Notes under the pieces: model-generated
Seen by the model: only the letters and a program-made list of their open reading frames with translations
Told to the model about the DNA's origin: nothing
The model's database searches: none
Position numbers and translations under genes: made by a program
Source: Trachythela sp. YZ-2020
Taxonomy: Eukaryota; Cnidaria; Anthozoa; Malacalcyonacea; Clavulariidae
Length of the DNA: 64,000 nt
Assembly: GCA_016169945.1 (NCBI GenBank)
Contig: JADLSH010000395.1
Coordinates: 5,360,001-5,424,000, forward strand
Reading direction: 5' to 3'
Part shown: positions 11,001 to 23,929 of the stretch, piece by piece
Layout: the number at the start of each line of letters is the position of its first letter
Position numbering within the stretch: position 1 is the first letter of the stretch

Positions 11001-14000
11001 AGTAGAACCTAGTCTAGGTTAAAGTATAACGACATGCATGACACCGAGTAGTAGAACATAGTCGAGGTTAAAGTATAACGACATGCATAACACCGAGTAG
11101 TAGAACCTAGTCGAGGTTAAAGTATAACGACATGCATGACACCGAGTAGTAGAACCTAGTCGAGGTTAAAGTATAACGACATGCATGACACCGAGTAGTA
11201 GAACCTAGTCGAGGTTAAAGGATAACGGCATGCATGACACCGAGTAGTAGAACCTAGTCGAGGTTAAAGTATAACGACATGCATGACACCGAGTAGTAGA
11301 ACCTTAGTCGAACCTAGTCGAGGTTAAAGTATAACGACATGCATGACACCGAGTAGTAGAACGTAGTCGAGGTTAAAGTATAACGACATGCATGACACCG
11401 AGTAGTAGAACCTAGTCGAGGTTAAAGTATAACGACATGCATGACACCGAGTAGTAGAACCTAGTCAAGCTTAAAGTGTAACGGCATGCATGACACCGAG
11501 TAGTAGAACCTAGTCGAGGTTAAAGTATAACGACATGCATGACACCGAGTAGTAGAACCTAGTCGAGGTTAAAGTATAACGACATGCATGACACCGAGTA
11601 GTAGAACCTAGTCTAGGTTAAAGTATAACGACATGCATGACACCGAGTAGTAGAACATAGTCGAGGTTAAAGTATAACGACATGCATGACACCGAGTAGT
11701 AGAACCTAGTCGAGGTTAAAGTATAACGACATGCATGACACCGAGTAGTAGAACCTAGTCGAGGTTAAAGTATAACGACATGCATGACACCGAGCAGTAG
11801 AACCTAGTCGAAGTTAAACTATAACGACATGCATGACACCGAGCAGTAGAACCTAGTCGAGGTTAAAGTATAACGACATGCATAACACCGAGTAGTAGAA
11901 CCTAGTCGAGGTTAAAGTATAACGACATGCATGACACCGAGCAGTAGAACCTAGTCGAAGTTAAACTATAACGACATGCATGACACCGAGTAGTAGAACC
12001 TAGTCGAGGTTAAAGTATAACGACATGCATGACACCGAGTAGTAGAACCTAGTCGAGTAGAACCTAGTCGAGGTTAAAGTATAACGACATGCATAACACC
12101 GAGTAGTAGAACGTAGTCGAGGTTAAAGTATAACGACATGCATGACACCGAGTAGTAGAACATAGTCGAGGTTAAAGTATAACGACATGCATAACACCGA
12201 GTAGTAGAACCTAGTCGAGGTTAAAGTATAACGACATGCATGACACCGAGTAGTAGAACCTAGTCGAGGTTAAAGTATAACGACATGCATGACACCGAGT
12301 AGTAGAACCTAGCCAAGGTTAAAGGATAACGGCATGCATGACACCGAGTAGTAGAACCTAGTCGAGGTTAAAGTATAACGACATGCATGACACCGAGTAG
12401 TAGAACCTAGTCGAGTAGAACCTAGTCGAGGTTAAAGTATAACGACATGCATAACACCGAGTAGTAGAACGTAGTCGAGGTTAAAGTATAACGACATGCA
12501 TGACACCGAGTAGTAGAACCTAGTCGAGGTTAAAGTATAACGACATGCATGACACCGAGTAGTAGAACCTAGTCAAGCTTAAAGTGTAACGGCATGCATG
12601 ACACCGAGTAGTAGAACCTAGTCGAGGTTAAAGTATAACGACATGCATGACACCGAGTAGTAGAACCTAGTCGAGGTTAAAGTATAACGACATGCATGAC
12701 ACCGAGTAGTAGAACCTAGTCTAGGTTAAAGTATAACGACATGCATGACACCGAGTAGTAGAACATAGTCGAGGTTAAAGTATAACGACATGCATGACAC
12801 CGAGTAGTAGAACCTAGTCGAGGTTAAAGTATAACGACATGCATGACACCGAGTAGTAGAACCTAGTCGAGGTTAAAGTATAACGACATGCATGACACCG
12901 AGCAGTAGAACCTAGTCGAAGTTAAACTATAACGACATGCATGACACCGAGCAGTAGAACCTAGTCGAGGTTAAAGTATAACGACATGCATAACACCGAG
13001 TAGTAGAACCTAGTCGAGGTTAAAGTATAACGACATGCATGACACCGAGTAGTAGAACCTAGTCGAGGTTAAAGTATAACGACATGCATGACACCGAGCA
13101 GTAGAAGCTAGTCGAGGTTAAAGTATAACGACATGCATGACACCGAGCAGTAGAAAATAGTCGAGGTTAAAGTATAACGACATGCATGACACCGAGTAGT
13201 AGAACCTAGTCTAGGTTAAAGTATAACGACATGCATGACGAGTAGTAGAACCTAGTCGAGGTTAAAGTATAACGACATGCATGACACCGAGCAGTAGAAG
13301 CTAGTCGAGGTTAAAGTATAACGACATGCATGACACCGAGCAGTAGAAAATAGTCGAGGTTAAAGTATAACGACATGCATGACACCGAGTAGTAGAACCT
13401 AGTCTAGGTTAAAGTATAACGACATGCATAACACCGAGTAGTAGAACCTAGTCGAGGTTAAAGTATAACGACATGGACACCGAGTAGTAGAACCTAGTCG
13501 AGGTTAAAGTATAACGACATGCATGACACCGAGTAGTAGAACCTAGTCGAGGTTAAAGTATAACGACATGCATGACACCGAGTAGTAGAACCTAGTCAAC
13601 GGCATGCATGACACCGAGTAGTAGAACCTAGACGAGGTTAAAGTATAACGACATAGTCGAGGTTAAAGTATAACGACATGCATGACACCGAGTAGTAGAA
13701 CCTAGTCTAGGTTAAAGTATAACGACATGCATGACACCGAGTAGTAGAACATAGTCGAGGTTAAAGTATAACGACATGCATAACACCGAGTAGTAGAACC
13801 TAGTCGAGGTTAAAGTATATCGACATGCATGACACCGAGTAGTAGAACCTAGTCGAGGTTAAAGTATAACGACATGCATGACACCGAGTAGTAGAACCTA
13901 GCCAAGGTTAAAGGATAACGGCATGCATGACACCGAGTAGTAGAACCTAGTCGAGGTTAAAGTATAACGACATGCATGACACCGAGTAGTAGAACCTAGT

Positions 14001-15086
14001 CGAGTAGAACCTAGTCGAGGTTAAAGTATAACGACATGCATAACACCGAGTAGTAGAACGTAGTCGAGGTTAAAGTATAACGACATGCATGACACCGAGT
14101 AGAACCTAGTCGAGGTTAAAGTATAACGACATGCATGACACCGAGTAGTAGAACCTAGTCAAGCTTAAAGTGTAACGGCATGCATGACACCGAGTAGTAG
14201 AACCTAGTCGAGGTTAAAGTATAACGACATGCATGACACCGAGTAGTAGAACCTAGTCGAGGTTAAAGTATAACGACATGCATGACACCGAGTAGTAGAA
14301 CCTAGTCTAGGTTAAAGTATAACGACATGCATGACACCGAGTAGTAGAACATAGTCGAGGTTAAAGTATAACGACATGCATGACACCGAGTAGTAGAACC
14401 TAGTCGAGGTTAAAGTATAACGACATGCATGACACCGAGTAGTAGAACCTAGTCGAGGTTAAAGTATAACGACATGCATGACACCGAGCAGTAGAACCTA
14501 GTCGAAGTTAAACTATAACGACATGCATGACACCGAGCAGTAGAACCTAGTCGAGGTTAAAGTATAACGACATGCATAACACCGAGTAGTAGAACCTAGT
14601 CGAGGTTAAAGTATAACGACATGCATGACACCGAGTAGTAGAACCTAGTCGAGGTTAAAGTATAACGACATGCATGACACCGAGCAGTAGAAGCTAGTCG
14701 AGGTTAAAGTATAACGACATGCATGACACCGAGCAGTAGAAAATAGTCGAGGTTAAAGTATAACGACATGCATGACACCGAGTAGTAGAACCTAGTCTAG
14801 GTTAAAGTATAACGACATGCATGACACCGAGTAGTAGAACCTAGTCGAGGTTAAAGTATAACGACATGCATGACACCGAGCAGTAGAAGCTAGTCGAGGT
14901 TAAAGTATAACGACATGCATGACACCGAGCAGTAGAAAATAGTCGAGGTTAAAGTATAACGACATGCATGACACCGAGTAGTAGAACCTAGTCTAGGTTA
15001 AAGTATAACGACATGCATAACACCGAGTAGTAGAACCTAGTCGAGGTTAAAGTATAACGACATGCATGACACCGAGTAGTAGAACC
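8074..15086. repeat. 49-bp satellite array, about 143 copies
   Basis: Tandem 49-bp unit containing tagtcgaggttaaagtataa, then cgacatgcatgacaccgag and tagtagaacc. Variants are patterned: cga/cgg before catgcatg, aagcttaaagtgtaacgg, ataacaccg, gagcagtag. Blocks of variants recur, for example the pair gccatg ... gaggacaaag ... gacccgag near 8650-8765 and again near 9912-10027, about 1,263 bp apart. Short indels (gagtagaacctag at about 12050, 12410 and 13998) mark further block copies. No coding capacity. It may be a heterochromatic satellite or a locally expanded minisatellite. Confidence 0.98.
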
Positions 15087-15899
15087 ACCAAATATCGGCT
15101 AAGGACTAATGTAAAAATAAGGACCTTATTTTACCCTAATTTGTTGTGCCAATTTGCGATCCACATGCATGAACATGGACACTTTCTCGCTCCGTTCATT
15201 CTCCTCATTCATTCTCATTCAATGTGAATGTGACAGCGTAGAGGAAAGAACCTGGGTACGAGGTTGATGCGACTACAATATCCTACGTCCAGGGACGTAG
15301 CGAGCGCGGGAAGGGGGGAGGAGTGTAACACCCCCCAACCGTAAAAGGTAATAAAGAATCAGGTAAAATTCGAGGTAAAATTTTTGACATTTTCAGGTAA
15401 AATTTGGGGGATAAAGTGGAGCCGGATCTCTTTTAAAACCCCCACATAGCTAAAATTTTGCGCAAAATACAGTCAATCTGGACGCAATTCGTTTGGAAAC
15501 TCGCTTCAGAAAACACCAGAAATGCTGTCCTGGAGCCTCAAAAATATAAAAAATATTCTGGGGGAGGACCCCCTATCTTTCAAACAACTCAGTATTACAA
15601 TAATAATCAATCAGAAAAACGGTCTATTATAATCATTATACTTCAGGTAAATTTTACGTAACTATTATGTGTTCCTAACAGCTCAGGCGATAAGTCCAGT
15701 GTCACACAATACTTGTTTCGTGTACAGTTGTTACACCCAGTTCTTTGAGTCTTTCTTTTAAATGCTTTCTTGTACCCGAACTAGGCTCCGTGAACGTGTT
15801 TCCCTATTTTGCTTGTGTCACAAATGTACATTCCAGCAGGGCACCTCTCACACATATAGAAGTACTTCCTTTTGTAAATATCATCCTTTAAACAGTGTA
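15087..15899. repeat. 813-bp non-satellite segment, first copy
   Basis: Starts with accaaatatcggctaagg and ends with cctttaaacagtgt. It appears identical to 17662-18474 by eye, 2,575 bp downstream. It contains a truncated hAT-type repeat (15293-15660). A 67-codon plus frame within it is part of that repeat and is not a gene. Confidence 0.95.
15293..15660 (+). mobile_element. Truncated hAT-type MITE fragment, copy 1
   Basis: Starts with cagggacgtagcgagcg and shares its body (gcttcagaaaacaccagaaa, cctcaaaaatataaaaa) with the complete MITE at 35329-35782. The right terminal repeat (cgttacgtcccag) is missing. Confidence 0.75.
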
Positions 15900-17661
15900 T
15901 AACGACATGCATGACACCGAGTAGTAGAACCTAGTCGAGGTTAAAGTATAACGGCATGCATGACACCGAGTAGTAGAACCTAGTCGAGGTTAAAGTATAA
16001 CGACATGCATGACACCGAGTAGTATAACCTAGTCGAGGTTAAAGTATAACGACATGCATGACACCGAGTAGTAGAACCTAGTCGAGGTTAAAGTATAACG
16101 ACATGCATGACACCGAGTAGTAGAACCTAGTCAAGCTTAAAGTGTAACGGCATGCATGACACCGAGTAGTAGAACCTAGTCGAGGTTAAAGTATAACGAC
16201 ATGCATGACACCGAGTAGTAGAACCTAGTCGAGGTTAAAGTATAACGACATGCATGACACCGAGTAGTAGAACCTAGTCTAGGTTAAAGTATAACGACAT
16301 GCATGACACCGAGTAGTAGAACATAGTCGAGGTTAAAGTATAACGACATGCATAACACCGAGTAGTAGAACCTAGTCGAGGTTAAAGTATAACGACATGC
16401 ATGACACCGAGTAGTAGAACCTAGTCGAGGTTAAAGTATAACGACATGCATGACACCGAGTAGTAGAACCTAGCCAAGGTTAAAGGATAACGGCATGCAT
16501 GACACCGAGTAGTAGAACCTAGTCGAGGTTAAAGTATAACGACATGCATGACACCGAGTAGTAGAACCTAGTCGAGTAGAACCTAGTCGAGGTTAAAGTA
16601 TAACGACATGCATAACACCGAGTAGTAGAACCTAGTCGAGGTTAAAGTATAACGACATGCATGACACCGAGTAGTAGAACCTAGTCGAGGTTAAAGTATA
16701 ACGACATGCATGACACCGAGTAGTAGAACCTAGTCAAGCTTAAAGTGTAACGGCATGCATGACACCGAGTAGTAGAACCTAGTCGAGGTTAAAGTATAAC
16801 GACATGCATGACACCGAGTAGTAGAACCTAGTCGAGGTTAAAGTATAACGACATGCATGACACCGAGTAGTAGAACCTAGTCTAGGTTAAAGTATAACGA
16901 CATGCATGACACCGAGTAGTAGAACATAGTCGAGGTTAAAGTATAACGACATGCATGACACCGAGTAGTAGAACCTAGTCGAGGTTAAAGTATAACGACA
17001 TGCATGACACCGAGTAGTAGAACCTAGTCGAGGTTAAAGTATAACGACATGCATGACACCGAGCAGTAGAACCTAGTCGAAGTTAAACTATAACGACATG
17101 CATGACACCGAGCAGTAGAACCTAGTCGAGGTTAAAGTATAACGACATGCATAACACCGAGTAGTAGAACCTAGTCGAGGTTAAAGTATAACGACATGCA
17201 TGACACCGAGTAGTAGAACCTAGTCGAGGTTAAAGTATAACGACATGCATGACACCGAGCAGTAGAAGCTAGTCGAGGTTAAAGTATAACGACATGCATG
17301 ACACCGAGCAGTAGAAAATAGTCGAGGTTAAAGTATAACGACATGCATGACACCGAGTAGTAGAACCTAGTCTAGGTTAAAGTATAACGACATGCATGAC
17401 ACCGAGTAGTAGAACCTAGTCGAGGTTAAAGTATAACGACATGCATGACACCGAGCAGTAGAAGCTAGTCGAGGTTAAAGTATAACGACATGCATGACAC
17501 CGAGCAGTAGAAAATAGTCGAGGTTAAAGTATAACGACATGCATGACACCGAGTAGTAGAACCTAGTCTAGGTTAAAGTATAACGACATGCATAACACCG
17601 AGTAGTAGAACCTAGTCGAGGTTAAAGTATAACGACATGCATGACACCGAGTAGTAGAACC
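15900..17661. repeat. 49-bp satellite array, second block, about 36 copies
   Basis: Same 49-bp unit as 8074-15086. From about 16130 on, the order of variants matches 13560-15086 with an offset of 2,572 and then 2,575 bp; the 3-bp shift comes from a deletion near 14100. This shows it is a duplicate of the end of the first array. Confidence 0.97.
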
Positions 17662-18474
17662 ACCAAATATCGGCTAAGGACTAATGTAAAAATAAGGACC
17701 TTATTTTACCCTAATTTGTTGTGCCAATTTGCGATCCACATGCATGAACATGGACACTTTCTCGCTCCGTTCATTCTCCTCATTCATTCTCATTCAATGT
17801 GAATGTGACAGCGTAGAGGAAAGAACCTGGGTACGAGGTTGATGCGACTACAATATCCTACGTCCAGGGACGTAGCGAGCGCGGGAAGGGGGGAGGAGTG
17901 TAACACCCCCCAACCGTAAAAGGTAATAAAGAATCAGGTAAAATTCGAGGTAAAATTTTTGACATTTTCAGGTAAAATTTGGGGGATAAAGTGGAGCCGG
18001 ATCTCTTTTAAAACCCCCACATAGCTAAAATTTTGCGCAAAATACAGTCAATCTGGACGCAATTCGTTTGGAAACTCGCTTCAGAAAACACCAGAAATGC
18101 TGTCCTGGAGCCTCAAAAATATAAAAAATATTCTGGGGGAGGACCCCCTATCTTTCAAACAACTCAGTATTACAATAATAATCAATCAGAAAAACGGTCT
18201 ATTATAATCATTATACTTCAGGTAAATTTTACGTAACTATTATGTGTTCCTAACAGCTCAGGCGATAAGTCCAGTGTCACACAATACTTGTTTCGTGTAC
18301 AGTTGTTACACCCAGTTCTTTGAGTCTTTCTTTTAAATGCTTTCTTGTACCCGAACTAGGCTCCGTGAACGTGTTTCCCTATTTTGCTTGTGTCACAAAT
18401 GTACATTCCAGCAGGGCACCTCTCACACATATAGAAGTACTTCCTTTTGTAAATATCATCCTTTAAACAGTGTT
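17662..18474. repeat. 813-bp non-satellite segment, second copy
   Basis: Copy of 15087-15899, carrying the hAT-type fragment at 17868-18235. After cctttaaacagtgt it continues into unique sequence (ttgatattttttccgc), whereas the first copy returns to satellite. Confidence 0.95.
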
Positions 18475-18870
18475 TGATATTTTTTCCGCTCATGCTTTAC
18501 TATGGTGTTTTCCATTTTCGTGTTCCGGCTGCGAGCTCTGCAATACTATGTCTATAACTAAACTAAATACCTATACAGGCTATAAAACAGTATAAGCTCC
18601 TAGTGATACCTATACTAAATACAAAACTTACTAGTTGCTGAGTTAAAGAACTGCTGTAATTTTATTGTTCTCACCTTCTTCCTTTTGTTTTGAAGCCAAA
18701 GAAAAAGCCTTCTCCATGACATTCTTGTTCATTATTTCTTCTAATACTATAAATTAAGATAAAATAATTTTGTTTCAATATCGAGATTATTGTGTAATGG
18801 CAAGTTTCCCTATTTTCAAATTTTGACAAAAACTGAACCGAAATTCTCTTTATAGACTATATTATTATTA

Positions 18871-18914
<44 letters not shown>

Positions 18915-19181
18915 GAACATACTTTACGAGGGAGCCACAATCACCCGAAAGTGTTTTTCATGGAGGCCCTCAGAATAATTAAAATTATATTAGGGTATAA
19001 CTACACTAAACTATGTGAGATTACAAATAAAGTACTACCAAACACTATATGAAAGTTAAGAAGTTAAAAACCTAGATATTAAAATTGGAATAAAAATTCC
19101 AATACGTAGACTTAAAATTTGCTTTAGTCTCAGCACTAGTTACTGATTTAGGTAAAATGTTTCAATCCTTGATAAAGTGAT
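18475..19181. other. Unique AT-rich sequence with (ATT)n microsatellite
   Basis: Holds an (ATT)n tract at about 18859-18914. Next to it, agggagccacaatcacccga read on the minus strand could be the 3' end of an L2/CR1 LINE, but no coding part is seen. Nothing else was recognised. Confidence 0.5.
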
Positions 19182-19617
19182 TGTTGCGTCGCCGGCAGGG
19201 AACGCAGTGTCAACCAACAAACACACAGTATAAAGTGATTTATTGAAAATCTTACAATCTTGCTTAGTAATAAGCGTATATATATTCGTAGGTGAAAACT
19301 ATAAATACAATACATAATTATGCTAAACACACAGTTCAATAAATGCATGCACGATAAGTTCGTCAAATAGCATTAATGTGTATGTATAACTAACTTACGT
19401 CTATAGCTCTTCATGCAGATTGAATTCCCCGTAAATGAATCTCCTCTGAAAGCGTCCTCTGTTGTCCTCCGTTCACTGAGAAGTGTTCTTCGTAATTGTT
19501 TTGGTTTAATCCCTAACCCTGGCTTATATAAGCTACCCTAGTTGATCAATTATGTATGTAATCATAATACGCAATCAAGAATACATGCACAATATATTAT
19601 TAGCATAACGTCACACT
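19182..19617 (-). repeat. BEL/Pao 3' LTR
   Basis: On the minus strand it begins TGTGACGTTATGC right after the end of pol and ends GACGCAACA, giving the usual TGT...ACA borders over 436 bp. It has a TATA-like box (cttatataagcc on the minus strand) and a polyadenylation signal (caataaatc). No 5' LTR is present because the element is truncated. Confidence 0.75.
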
Positions 19618-19654
19618 CCTCGCCCAAGGACGAGTCTTTGCTACCTATTAACTC

Positions 19655-20350
19655 ACGTATTGTTCAATAGAAGTATAAGTTCTTCAATTGGTCGTGTGTA
19701 AGTCTTCTTTTCTCCATCCCGGTATATCATCACCTCCGCCTTGCGAACTTTACCATCTTTTTATTGCCTCTGTGACTCTTCCCATTGGCCATAGATTCCG
19801 ATGTACGTCACTTTTCATGAAAACGATGTCGCTAACTTCTAGGTTAGGGTGGCGCTTGTTCCATTTAGATCGGGGTTGAAGCGATTGGAGGTATTCGTTC
19901 TTCCAACGAATCCAAAACTGGTCGGCGAGGTACTGCGCCCTTCTCCAACGTCGACGAGAGTTTAAGTCCTGATGAACAAAGATGCCAGGCGGAGGAGGAA
20001 GTGGTCTGGACTTCATTGTCAAAAGCATTGCAGGGGTTAATGGCTGAGGTTCGTCGGTATGTGTTGAAAGTACAGCGATAGGACGACAATTTACTATTCC
20101 CGTAACCTCTGCCATTAGTGTTACTAGAAGCTCGTGTGTGAGTTGCAAAGATCCAATCTTGTGTAACATGCCATCGAGGATACTGCGTATAGTTCCAATT
20201 TGCCGTTCCCATACTCCTCCAAAATGTGATGCATGGGGTGGGTTAAATACCCACTCGCAGTCTTGCTCGGTGACATATTTCTCGTTCTTCTTAAGGTCAG
20301 TTTCATGTAGAGCAGTGTCTAGTTTGGACTTTCCTCCTATGAAGTTTGTT
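19655..20350 (-). pseudogene. BEL/Pao pol 3' part: integrase end and DUF5641-type domain
   Basis: It opens in the integrase core at NFIGG, then FNPPHASHFGGVWERQI (the region of the last integrase acidic residue), LTPAMLL, and the C-terminal domain with RRRWRRAQYLADQFWIRW and LEVSDIVF. A one-base change near 19755 shifts the frame after GRVTEAIK. The other frame then continues with EVMIYRDGEK and RPIEELILL to a stop, just before the LTR. Confidence 0.88.
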
Positions 20351-20585
20351 AGATTATGCAGTTTATTTGGAAAAAGAAACAAAAAAGGTTTACAAAATAT
20401 AGGTTTTCGTTCGAGACGAATCAACAACTACTTATAATGGCGGATAAAAACGTTCAACTCACGCCATATGATCACTTGTCCGATGTACTATAGATACTAA
20501 CTGTAGTATCATGCTTCCTTAATTTATGATAAGCAATATGAACCGATTTACTCTATATAACTTGAAGTATTACTTAATGTTAACA
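20347..20585 (-). repeat. Copia 3' LTR
   Basis: About 239 bp on the minus strand, starting TGTTAACATTAAG and ending ATAATCTAACA, with a polyadenylation signal (ccaaataaactg) near the end. The borders are inferred from TG...CA and from the resumption of BEL coding sequence at NFIGG. Confidence 0.65.
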
Positions 20586-20679
20586 CTCAGACTCAGCTTG
20601 TCCTTAACTACGATGAGTCTGGTTTGTTCTTTAATTGCCTAATAATACTGTTCGATGTTTTTCAACTTTTACTCGAGGT

Positions 20680-23600
20680 AATGACTTCGTAAGAATGTCC
20701 GCGGTCATTTCTTCAGTTGGAACATAATGAATCTTCACTTCTTTGTTTGTACCTTTTCTCGGATGAAGTGCATTTTCGTATCAATATGTTTTGATCGTTT
20801 ATGCATCACAGGATTTTTATACAGGACTGATTGTCTTCTCCGATGTCAGTCGGTTTCTCCATTGGACAACCAATATCTTTCAGTAGCGCGCGTAAATAGA
20901 CAGCTTCTTGTACTGCAGCCGCCATGGCTTGGTACTCCGCTTCCGCTGTCGAAAGTGCGACCGTTACTTGTTTCTTCACCTCCCAACTGATGGCGCCGCC
21001 ATCCCAACTGATTGCGATCGTTGAGGTCCCCGCTCCAATCTGCGTCTGAGTCGCCAATCACGTTGAGGTTGGAATTCTTCGCAAATGTTAATCGTAAATC
21101 TATAGTTCCTTTCAGGTATCTTAGTACGTGTTTCGCAGCTTTCCAGTGTGATGTGTCAGGTTTATCCAGGAATCTTGACAGCTGATTGACAAGGTGCAGT
21201 ATGTCTGGACGGGTTTGCTTTCCGATAAATAGAAGAGAACCAACTAAACTTCTATACAGCTTCGGATCTACTAATTTCTGTTCGTCGTTGTTCTTAATTA
21301 ACTTCAGATTTACTTCCCCAGGTGTTGCTGCTACTTTGCAATCACTCATGTGAAATTGTTCAAGAACAGACTCGATGTATTTCCGTTGGTCAACAGTAAT
21401 CTTATCGTGCGACCGTATAATCTGCATTCCTAAGAACCAGTGTAATGTGCCGCGATCGTCCATCTTGAAATTCTCATTTAACACTGCCTTGATTTTGTTA
21501 ACTGCTTCTTCGCTCGCTCCAGCTACTATATTGTCATCTACCCAGACTAACACGTATGAGAATGTTCCATCTTCCTCCTTTCTTACAAATAAGCAGTAGT
21601 CATTACAGCTTCGTTTGAATCCTTCTTTGAGAAGTCGACTTGACAGTGCTTCATATCAATTCTTTGCAGCCTGTTTCAAGCCATAGATTGATTTGTTTAG
21701 TTTGCATACCAGCTTTTCTCCCGAGTTTGCTTTCTTGGTAAAACCTTTTGGTTGCTCTAGGTAAATTTCTTCTTCTATGTTGGCGTGAAGGTAGGCTGAT
21801 TTCACGTCCATTTGTCCAAGATGCAAATCTTTTTGTGCTGCCGTTGCTAGTAGGATTCGGAAAGTTTCGGGTTTACAAGTTGGAGCGTACGTATCGAAGA
21901 AGTCTAAACCTTCGATTTGAGCATAACCTTTGGCTACGTATCTTGCTTTGAATTTATCTACTTGTCCGTCTGCTCCGTACTTTACTTTATACACCCATTT
22001 TCCTGGTAAAACTTGTTTATCCTTTGGTTCATCAACTATTGTCCAGGTGTCATTGTCTATTAGAGAATCATACTCCGCTTTCGTAGCTTTTCTCCAGTTC
22101 TCTGCTTGCGGTGAATTAACTGCTTCACTATACGACTTGGGTTCTTGTACTTTTTCTTCTTTAGTTGTGCTGAAAGTGTAGGGTGATCCATATCTCTCAG
22201 GTGGACGCCGATTTCTGCTTGCTCTGGGAAGTGTGTTTTCGTCTTCCTCTGGGTTTTCTTCAGCTTCGTGCTGATCTTCTACGACAGGTATCGGTGCATT
22301 ACTTTTCCCCACTTTACCTTGAACCGGTTCCGTTGTGTCCTGGTGATTTGAGCGATCATCGTTGAGGTCCATGTTGGGACTCAAAAGGTTTGATTCTTCC
22401 GGATTTATTGTTTCCTTTGCTGAAAATGATTGGATTTCATTTTCTTTGAAGAGAACATTTCGCGCTTTGATTACTTTCTTCGAATCAAATTCTTGCAGAA
22501 TGTATGCTGTGCTCTTGTCATCATAACCGATAAATTTTGCCTTTACAGATCTAGAATCCAACTTCTTTAAGTTGATCTTTCTCTTCATAACATATGCTGT
22601 GCAGCCAAAAACTCGTAGATGATTTCCCCTTGGCGGCTTTCCGGTAAAGAGCTCGAAGGGACTGTTAAATATGAACTTGTGTCCAAATTTGACAGATCGG
22701 TTGACAGAAAGTAGGTTTACTTCATAATTTGGTACATAAAGAACATTTCGTAGGACCATCTCTACCTCTTTTCCATTTGTTGATTGAAGCTTAATTGGTA
22801 CATCGCCAATTCCTTCGACAGGTGTAAGGTTTCCTTTTGGATCCTTAACGTTTTTGACATTGCAAGGCTGTAAGTTTTCGAACAGTTCCTTTTCGGTAAT
22901 AATATGATCTGTACAACCAGTATCAATGATGAGATGATTTAATTTTCCAGTACCACTGCTTGTTCCACTACCACTGTTCATACATTGAGAGTACGATGAA
23001 AATGAAGTCGATTCATTTGTTGGAGGGTCTTCAGGTTTACTTGGGCCTCTGCACGCTTTTGCTAGATGACCCCTCTTTTTGCACTTTGAACAGACAGCTG
23101 AACTTATTTTATTGCATTGCTTGGCAAAGTGACCGGGAAGTCCACAGACAAAACAATTTCCCTTCGGTTTGGTTGAACCTTTATTTCGACCCGATGCATT
23201 CCTAGAATGCAGTAGCACTATCGTATCTTCTTCTGCTTGATGGCTTTGGAGTCGACTATCTTCATAGTTTTGTAAACGTGTTCGTAATTCGGTGAAATTA
23301 GCTGCCGGATTGAAGCTTTCTTGTACCACAAAGTGTTCATACTTTTCTGGAAGTTCGTTTATAACAAGAGCATTGAATAGTGTTTCTGATATCTTTTCAC
23401 CAGCTTCGGTAAACCGAGACATTAGTTCTTGTGCTCGTATGAAATATTCGGATAACTTTCCATTTCCACCTAACTGTAATCTAGATATTTGACGAACTAG
23501 ACTTACAACAGTTGGCTTTTCGACGTTGGAACATCTCTGCTGTAGTAGACGCCACGCTTTTGCTCCGTCCCCAACACCATCTGATGACAGGCAATCATGT

Positions 23601-23896
23601 CGTATATATAAAAGACTGTTGTTATCGAGGGCTAAAGCAATATGACACCATACCATATTATTTCTTTCTTCAATCTTTTCGATTTGTCTCTCTTGTATTT
23701 TTGCCTCCCATGCGGCCTTTATTTCATTTGTAGCATCTTCTGCTAACGGTGCTACTTCTTCTGGTAAAACTTCTTTCCCTAGAAGTGCTTTATATAAACC
23801 TTTCGTCTGCATATACGCAACGAACTTCGTACTCCATACCGGATAATCCTCGACTTTTCCATTGAAAACTAGCCATTTTATCGTTTGACTGTCCAT
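20680..23896 (-). pseudogene. Copia gag-pol with in-frame loss of integrase
   Basis: It opens with MDSQTIKWLVFNG and a Gag (UBN2-like) region. Two CCHC knuckles follow (CFVCGLPGHFAKQC and CSKCKKRGHLAKAC), then the protease motif LIIDTGCTDH. Next, LLSVNRSVKFGHKFIF joins directly to SPFELFTGKPPRGNHLRVFGC. The GAG-pre-integrase zinc finger and the DDE core that belong between them are gone, yet the frame stays open. Reverse transcriptase follows (WRKATKAEYDSL, QMDVKSAYLHA, SIYGLKQAAKN, VWVDDNIVAG). A TGA at 21656 replaces the usual Trp of the KNWY region, and a small deletion near 21010 shifts the frame before the RNase H motif VALSTAEAEY. The last part, including ADILTKSLP, is broken too. Confidence 0.9.
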
Positions 23897-23929
23897 TTTT
23901 ACGCTCAAAGCCAACATTGCTGAAGGGGG

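Larger units (their letters stand above)
20347..23917 (-). mobile_element. Copia-type LTR retrotransposon lacking integrase core, nested in BEL/Pao
   Basis: Gag, protease, reverse transcriptase and RNase H read on the minus strand, with a 3' LTR (20347-20585). There is no 5' LTR: BEL sequence resumes within about 20 bp of the Gag start. The insertion splits the BEL integrase between PPPFSNVGF and NFIGG, and roughly 60 BEL residues are lost. A deletion spanning the 5' LTR and its target is the simplest explanation. Confidence 0.85.

Noticed and set aside
15458..15661. 67-codon frame repeated at 18033-18236
   Set aside because: It is identical because of the 2,575-bp duplication and lies within a hAT-type repeat fragment; not a gene.
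8074..17661. Satellite considered as a CRISPR-like array
   Set aside because: Units are contiguous with no unique spacers, and the surrounding DNA is eukaryotic.
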